Shown: piece after piece, positions 59,654 to 64,000 of the stretch
How positions within the stretch are numbered: position 1 is the stretch's first letter
Layout: each line of letters begins with the position of its first letter
Assembly: GCF_003569745.1 (NCBI RefSeq)
Contig: NZ_AP018498.1
Coordinates: forward strand, 1,339,001 to 1,403,000
Length of the DNA stretch: 64,000 nt
Reading direction: 5' to 3'
Source: Altererythrobacter sp. B11
GTDB taxonomy: Bacteria > Pseudomonadota > Alphaproteobacteria > Sphingomonadales > Sphingomonadaceae
The notes under the pieces: model-generated
Told to the model about the DNA's origin: nothing
What the model saw: the letters and a program-made list of their open reading frames with translations, nothing else
Databases searched by the model: none
Made by a program: the position numbers and the translations under genes

Positions 59654-61675
59654 TCAGTCCAGCTCCATGATCACGGCGTCGGCCGCCAGGCTGTCCCCCT
59701 CCGCCGCGAGGATCGCGGCGATCTGCCCGGCCTTGCCCGCGCGCAGGATGTTTTCCATTTTCATCGCCTCGATCGTGGCAAGCGGCTGGCCGAGCTCGAC
59801 CTGATCGCCTTCCGCCACATGCAGGCGGACCAGCAGCCCCGGCATCGGGCAGATCACCAGCCGCGAAAGATCGGGCGGCTCCTTCTCGATCATATGCGTC
59901 GCCAGCGGCGCCAGCGATGCGGGAAGGACGCGTGCCCTGTGGCGCCGACCATGCGTGGTGATGTGCCAGTGCAGCCCTTCGCGCGTCACCTGCAGGCCCA
60001 GCCGCAGCCCCTCGCCAGTGGCCTGCGCGCGGCGCACGCCGGGCTGCCAGTCGCAATGGCCCTCCAACCGCGCGCCGTCGACCATCGCGTGGCCTTCGCC
60101 CAGCGTCACGGCAAAGTCGCGCCCGTCGATCCGCACTGACCAGTCGCTGGTGACGGGAGGGCTGCCGTTGATCTGTCCGGAGATGCGCTGTGCGCGGGCG
60201 CGGCGGGTGAATTCCATGCCGGCGGCGCAGGCGGCGATGGCGCGCAGAGTGCTCTCATCCGCCGGGGCGCCGGTGAACCCCTCGGGATATTCCTCGGCGA
60301 TGAAACCCGTCGTCAGCCGCCCTTCGCGAAAGCGCGGATGCTGCATGATCGCGGAGAGGAAATCGAGATTGTGCCCCGGCCCTTCGATCACGAAATCGTC
60401 CAGCGCGCGGATCTGCAGATCGGCCGCCTCGTCGCGCGTGCGCCCCCAGGTGACCAGCTTGGCGATCATCGGATCGTAGAAGATCGACACCTCGCCGCCT
60501 TCCGCCACACCGTCGTCCAGCCGCACATAGGGCTGCTCTCCCGTCCCGTCGCTGGCGGGGGACTGGTGCAGCGCCGCCTCGGGCGGATCGTAGCGGACCA
60601 GCCGCCCGATGCTCGGCAGGAAACCGCGATAGGGATCTTCGGCATAGACGCGGCTTTCGATGGCCCAGCCGTGCATGGCGATGTCCAGCTGCGCGAAGGG
60701 CAGGGGCTCCCCCGCCGCCACGCGGATCATCTCCTCCACCAGATCGACGCCGGTGATCGCCTCCGTCACCGGATGTTCCACCTGCAGCCGGGTGTTCATT
60801 TCGAGGAAGTAGAAGCTCTCCCCCGTGGGGTCGGCGCCGCTGACGATCAGTTCCACCGTCCCCGCCGAATGATAGCCCACCGCCCGCGCCAGCGCGACGG
60901 CCTGCTCGCCCATGCGCCGGCGCATATCGGGCGAGACGAAGGGGGAGGGGGCTTCCTCCACCACCTTCTGATGGCGCCGCTGGATCGAACATTCCCGCTC
61001 GTGCAGGTAGAGGATGTTGCCCTGCCGGTCGCCCAGGATCTGGATTTCGATATGACGCGGGCTCTCGATGAACTTCTCGATGAACACGCGGTCGTCGCCG
61101 AAGCTGTTCAGCCCTTCGCGCTGCGTGGCTTCGAAGCCTTCGCGCACGTCGCGGTCGTTCCAGGCAAGGCGCATCCCCTTGCCGCCGCCGCCCGCACTCG
61201 CCTTCATCATCACGGGATAACCGATCCGGTTCGCTTCGATCAGCGCCTGATCCGTATCGGCGATGGCGCCTTCGGAGCCGGGGACGATGTTCACTCCGGC
61301 GGCGGCCGCCAGCTTCTTGCTTTCGATCTTATCGCCCATGGCGGCGATGGCATTGGCTGGCGGACCGATGAAGGCGATGCCTTCCGCTTCCAGTGCCTCC
61401 ACGAAGCTCGCCCGTTCGGACAGGAAGCCATAGCCGGGATGCACCGCATCCGCCCCGGTTTCCTTGCAGGCGGCGATGATGCGTTCGGGCAGCAGATAGC
61501 TTTCCGCCGCCGGTGCCGGGCCGATCCGCACAGCCTCATCCGCCAGCGCCACATGCGGGCTGCGCGCATCCGCATCGGAATAGACCGCCACGGTGGCGAT
61601 CCCCATGCGGCCCGCGGTGCGGATCACGCGGCAGGCGATTTCCCCGCGATTGGCGATCAGGATCTTGCGAAACAT
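59654..61675 (-). CDS. pccA: Acyl-CoA (propionyl-CoA type) carboxylase alpha subunit
   Basis: Predicted 673-residue biotin carboxylase and carrier. N-terminal MFRKILIANRGEIACRVIRT and the ATP-grasp segment KASAGGGGKGMRLAW mark the biotin carboxylase part (1-450). EMNTRLQVEHPVTEAITGVD is its signature. The middle BT-type domain and C-terminal biotinyl domain end with EAMKMEN (biotinylated Lys639). Length fits propionyl-CoA carboxylase alpha (about 665); methylcrotonyl-CoA or other acyl-CoA carboxylases are alternatives. The beta subunit is not in the window. ATG at 61675 shares a base with the preceding stop. Confidence 0.9.
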   Translation of the reverse strand: MFRKILIANRGEIACRVIRTAGRMGIATVAVYSDADARSPHVALADEAVRIGPAPAAESYLLPERIIAACKETGADAVHPGYGFLSERASFVEALEAEGIAFIGPPANAIAAMGDKIESKKLAAAAGVNIVPGSEGAIADTDQALIEANRIGYPVMMKASAGGGGKGMRLAWNDRDVREGFEATQREGLNSFGDDRVFIEKFIESPRHIEIQILGDRQGNILYLHERECSIQRRHQKVVEEAPSPFVSPDMRRRMGEQAVALARAVGYHSAGTVELIVSGADPTGESFYFLEMNTRLQVEHPVTEAITGVDLVEEMIRVAAGEPLPFAQLDIAMHGWAIESRVYAEDPYRGFLPSIGRLVRYDPPEAALHQSPASDGTGEQPYVRLDDGVAEGGEVSIFYDPMIAKLVTWGRTRDEAADLQIRALDDFVIEGPGHNLDFLSAIMQHPRFREGRLTTGFIAEEYPEGFTGAPADESTLRAIAACAAGMEFTRRARAQRISGQINGSPPVTSDWSVRIDGRDFAVTLGEGHAMVDGARLEGHCDWQPGVRRAQATGEGLRLGLQVTREGLHWHITTHGRRHRARVLPASLAPLATHMIEKEPPDLSRLVICPMPGLLVRLHVAEGDQVELGQPLATIEAMKMENILRAGKAGQIAAILAAEGDSLAADAVIMELD

Positions 61676-62073
61676 TACTCCGGCCACACTTCGATGTCGT
61701 GCAGCTGGATCGTGCGCTCCTGCGTCAGCGCCGTCTTGCAATTGGCCACCAGCAGCGGCTCCAGCGATCCCCCGCGCGCCAGAAAGCCTGCCGAAACGCA
61801 ATGCTCGTCGCGATATTTCAGCCAGGCCCGCTGGGCGGCCAGCAATTGGGCGAAATAGCCGGGCCGGCCGTCATGGCTGGTGTCCACCACCATGTCCCGC
61901 TGCTTCATCCGCGCGGCGGTCGCCTTCCATTGCGCATTCAGCGCCTCGTCCGCCGCGCGATATTCCTGCCCGGCACACCAGTTCATCTCCTGCTGCTGCA
62001 CGGGATCGTCGCAATTCCATGCGGGGTTGGGCGGCGCGGACGCGGCGGCGGCGGCCAGCAGGAGCAGGATCAT
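61675..62073 (-). CDS. Small exported LprI/DUF1311-family protein
   Basis: Predicted 132-residue protein with a short signal peptide (MILLLLAAAAASAPP). The mature part follows the DUF1311 pattern: WNCDDPVQQQEMNWCAGQEY, ADEALNAQWKA and LLAAQRAWLKYRDEHC, with four conserved Cys that could form two disulfides. LprI homologues can inhibit lysozyme; most members have no known role. It sits directly upstream of pccA with a one-base overlap, which is probably compact packing and not a functional link. Confidence 0.88.
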   Translation of the reverse strand: MILLLLAAAAASAPPNPAWNCDDPVQQQEMNWCAGQEYRAADEALNAQWKATAARMKQRDMVVDTSHDGRPGYFAQLLAAQRAWLKYRDEHCVSAGFLARGGSLEPLLVANCKTALTQERTIQLHDIEVWPE

Positions 62074-62133
62074 AGCGTAGCTTCCTTCTTCTCGGTGGCG
62101 GGGATTTTCGCAAACACCCTGCGGCCCGCCGAC

Positions 62134-62226
62134 TCGTCACCCTGAACTCGTTTCAGGGTCCATCGTGCCCCCCGCGCGGACGGTGCAGGCGGAGGAATGG
62201 ATGCTGAAACAAGTTCAGCATGACGA
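62134..62226. repeat. Inverted dispersed repeat
   Basis: In the 225-base spacer 62074-62298 two inverted copies of a repeat based on TGAACTyGTTTCAG lie at 62134-62164 and 62197-62226. The arms share TCGTCA, the TGAAC core and TCCAT. Similar elements are scattered in sphingomonad genomes, to my knowledge. The rest of the spacer shows nothing recognisable. Confidence 0.75.
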
Positions 62227-62298
62227 AGGGGGCGGGCGAGCGTGGTTCCGGGGATCATTGCCCAGGCCAGCGCCCGAACGAGGCGAAAGGACGCAGCT

Positions 62299-63309
62299 TC
62301 ACTCTGCCGCCTCCGCCCGTGCACAGGCCAGCATCGGCTCATCGCCCTCCATCGCGCGCATACCGAGACGAGCGAGCAGGGCGGCATCTTCGTCGTCGCC
62401 GGCATTGGGCGCGGTGAGCAGCTTGTCACCGGTGAAGATGCTGTTCGCCCCGGCGAGGAAGCACAGCGCCTGTGTCGCCTCGCTCATGCTCTCCCGCCCG
62501 GCGGACAGGCGCACCATGCTCATCGGCATGGTGATCCGCGCGGTGGCCACGGTGCGCACGAATTCGATGTCGTCGATCTTTGCCAGCGGCGTGTCGGCCA
62601 GCATGTCGCCCAGCACGGTGCCCTTCACCGGCACCAGCGCGTTCACCGGCACGCTTTCCGGATGGCGGGGCAGCGTGGCCAGCGTGTGGATGAAGCCCAC
62701 GCGATCCTCCCGCGTTTCGCCCATGCCCACGATCCCGCCGGAACAGACATTGATCCCGGCGGCACGGACATGGCCCAGCGTATCCAGCCGGTCACCCATG
62801 CTGCGGGTGGAGATCACGCGCTCGTAATATTCCGGGCTGCTGTCGATATTGTGGTTGTAGTAATCCAGCCCCGCCTCGGCGAGCATATCGGCCTGGGCGG
62901 GCGTGAGCATGCCCAGCGTCATGCAGGTTTCCAGCCCCATGGCGCGCACGCCCTTCACGATCTCCACGATCGCCGGCATGTCCCGATCCTTGGGATTGCG
63001 CCAGGCGGCACCCATGCAGAAGCGCTGGCTGCCGGCGTCCTTCGCCTGCGCCGCGCGCTGCAGCACTTCCTGCACGCCCATCAGCTTCGTCGCCTTCACG
63101 CCACTGTCGGCGCTGGCGCTTTGCGAGCAATAGCCGCAATCTTCCGGGCAGCCGCCGGTCTTGATGCTCAGCAGCGTGCACAGCTGCACCTCGTCCGCCC
63201 GGTGGTGCGCGCGGTGGACCGTGGCGGCACGGAACAGCAGATCGGTGAAGGGGAGGGCGAAGATCTCCGCGATCTCGTCGCGGGTCCAGTCGTTGCGTAT
63301 TTCGGTCAT
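62299..63309 (-). CDS. bioB: Biotin synthase BioB
   Basis: Predicted 336-residue radical SAM enzyme that inserts sulfur into dethiobiotin, the last step of biotin synthesis. The CxxxCxxC cluster motif is [11 protein letters not shown] (Cys54, 58 and 61). Other family segments are [48 protein letters not shown] and [20 protein letters not shown] followed by [13 protein letters not shown]. The frame is open to 63867 but ATG at 63309 overlaps the upstream gene stop and gives the normal length. Other bio genes are not in the window. Confidence 0.98.
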   Translation of the reverse strand: MTEIRNDWTRDEIAEIFALPFTDLLFRAATVHRAHHRADEVQLCTLLSIKTGGCPEDCGYCSQSASADSGVKATKLMGVQEVLQRAAQAKDAGSQRFCMGAAWRNPKDRDMPAIVEIVKGVRAMGLETCMTLGMLTPAQADMLAEAGLDYYNHNIDSSPEYYERVISTRSMGDRLDTLGHVRAAGINVCSGGIVGMGETREDRVGFIHTLATLPRHPESVPVNALVPVKGTVLGDMLADTPLAKIDDIEFVRTVATARITMPMSMVRLSAGRESMSEATQALCFLAGANSIFTGDKLLTAPNAGDDEDAALLARLGMRAMEGDEPMLACARAEAAE

Positions 63310-64000
63310 GCTGCTTCCTCGATAGCGCCACCCCGGCGCGCGGCATAGGCCTCCAGCGCCGGGGCGAAATGCGGCGCACCGCGGCGCTCGGCTTCTTCCG
63401 CCGGAATGCTCGCCAGCGACTGTGCAAGGCGTGCGGCATTGGCGGGCGAGAGGCTGGCGAGCGGGGCGACATAAACGCCGATGGTGAACACCACCGCGCC
63501 GCTGCGCGGCAATTTGCGCAGGGTCTGGCGTTCGCTGCGGATGAACAGCGTTTCGCCGGCATTCTCTGCGGTGACATGGGCGAAGGCCTCCGCCGGCGGC
63601 GCATCGGCGATCCAGCGCAGGGCGGGCGTCGGGCTGACGAACCAGTTGCAGCGACCGAAGATGCGGCCGGGTCGGAGGCCGGCCATGAAGCGATCGACCC
63701 CGCTGGCGAGCTGCTGCTGATAGCCGTGGATCGGCGCATGCAGCGCGGCCAGCGGCAGGCCCAGCTTGTCGGCCGGGCGCCAGTCGGTGGGGAAGGCCAC
63801 GGCGGCGCCGATCAGGTGGAACGGCGCATCGGGGGCGGGCTGGGTGAGCAGGCACATATCCTCCCACGCGCTGCGGGCGGCGCCTTCCAGCCCGCCGGTG
63901 GTGCCGAGCAGGGCCGCCAGTTCCGCCCCCGGAGCCTCCGCATCGGGCGTAAGCTGCACGCTGTCGGGATGCGCGTCGAAGGCCGCTGCGCGGGCCGCAA
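63306..64000 (-). CDS. DUF3445 (heme-dependent oxidative N-demethylase-like) protein, partial
   Basis: The C-terminal 231 or so residues are present; the reading frame stays open to the window edge, so the N-terminus is missing. [40 protein letters not shown] and [20 protein letters not shown] then APIHGY match the DUF3445 family, whose studied member is a heme-dependent dimethylamine-type oxidase subunit. [14 protein letters not shown] and [20 protein letters not shown] complete the pattern. The GTG at 63959 is inside the protein, not its start. ATGA overlap with bioB suggests co-transcription. Function here is unknown. Confidence 0.85.
   Translation of the reverse strand, partial: AARAAAFDAHPDSVQLTPDAEAPGAELAALLGTTGGLEGAARSAWEDMCLLTQPAPDAPFHLIGAAVAFPTDWRPADKLGLPLAALHAPIHGYQQQLASGVDRFMAGLRPGRIFGRCNWFVSPTPALRWIADAPPAEAFAHVTAENAGETLFIRSERQTLRKLPRSGAVVFTIGVYVAPLASLSPANAARLAQSLASIPAEEAERRGAPHFAPALEAYAARRGGAIEEAA

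Overview
The window is high-GC bacterial DNA, densely packed with genes. Many neighbouring genes overlap by 1-4 bases (ATGA or TGATG junctions). It looks like an alphaproteobacterium of the sphingomonad group (Sphingomonadales), for these reasons: the flagellar gene order; separate FlgJ rod-binding and transglycosylase genes; a short flagellin of 274 residues; possible CtrA half-sites (TTAACCAT); and dispersed repeats of the CCTTCGACAGGCTCAGG and TGAACTyGTTTCAG type. The assignment is an inference from content, because no rRNA or tRNA gene is present.

Region 1 (33-35945) is one large flagellar locus. On the minus strand an apparent operon runs from a sigma-54 activator (FlbD-like, 15007) through fliE-F-G-H-I-J-K-L-M-N-O-P-Q-R, flhB, fliD and fliS. 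Flagellin (fliC, + strand) is divergent, with a candidate sigma-28 promoter and a clear terminator. After a repeat-rich spacer come an unusual pair, a methyltransferase and an 813-residue HAD-family protein, then motB-motA and flgL-K-J-I-H-G-F-E-D-C-B. The flgB end has a consensus sigma-54 promoter. On the plus strand follow a MotA/ExbB-like plus ExbD/MotB-like pair, flgA, flgM, flgN, then a second consensus sigma-54 promoter in front of a lytic transglycosylase, flhA and fliA. CtrA-like sites, a sigma-54 activator with sigma-54 promoters, and FliA/FlgM with candidate sigma-28 promoters together suggest a three-tier flagellar hierarchy. Chemotaxis genes and flhF/flhG are not in the window.

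Region 2 (36045-55206) is an export region with three systems, each with its own NodT-type outer-membrane lipoprotein. They are a TetR-linked MexEF-type RND pump (36045-42849); a CecR/YbhGFSR-type ABC exporter (42866-49866) preceded by a perfect 16-bp palindrome; and a MarR-linked MacAB-type system (49908-55206).

Region 3 (55417-59637) encodes a molybdenum hydroxylase of the isoquinoline oxidoreductase type (small 2Fe-2S subunit, TAT-exported large subunit) with XdhC-like and MobA/MocA-like cofactor-maturation proteins.

Region 4 (59654-64000, minus strand) holds a biotin-dependent acyl-CoA carboxylase alpha subunit (propionyl-CoA carboxylase type), a small LprI/DUF1311 protein, a repeat-bearing spacer, biotin synthase bioB and a DUF3445 protein that runs off the window end. 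Bases 1-32 lie downstream of fliS and show nothing recognisable.
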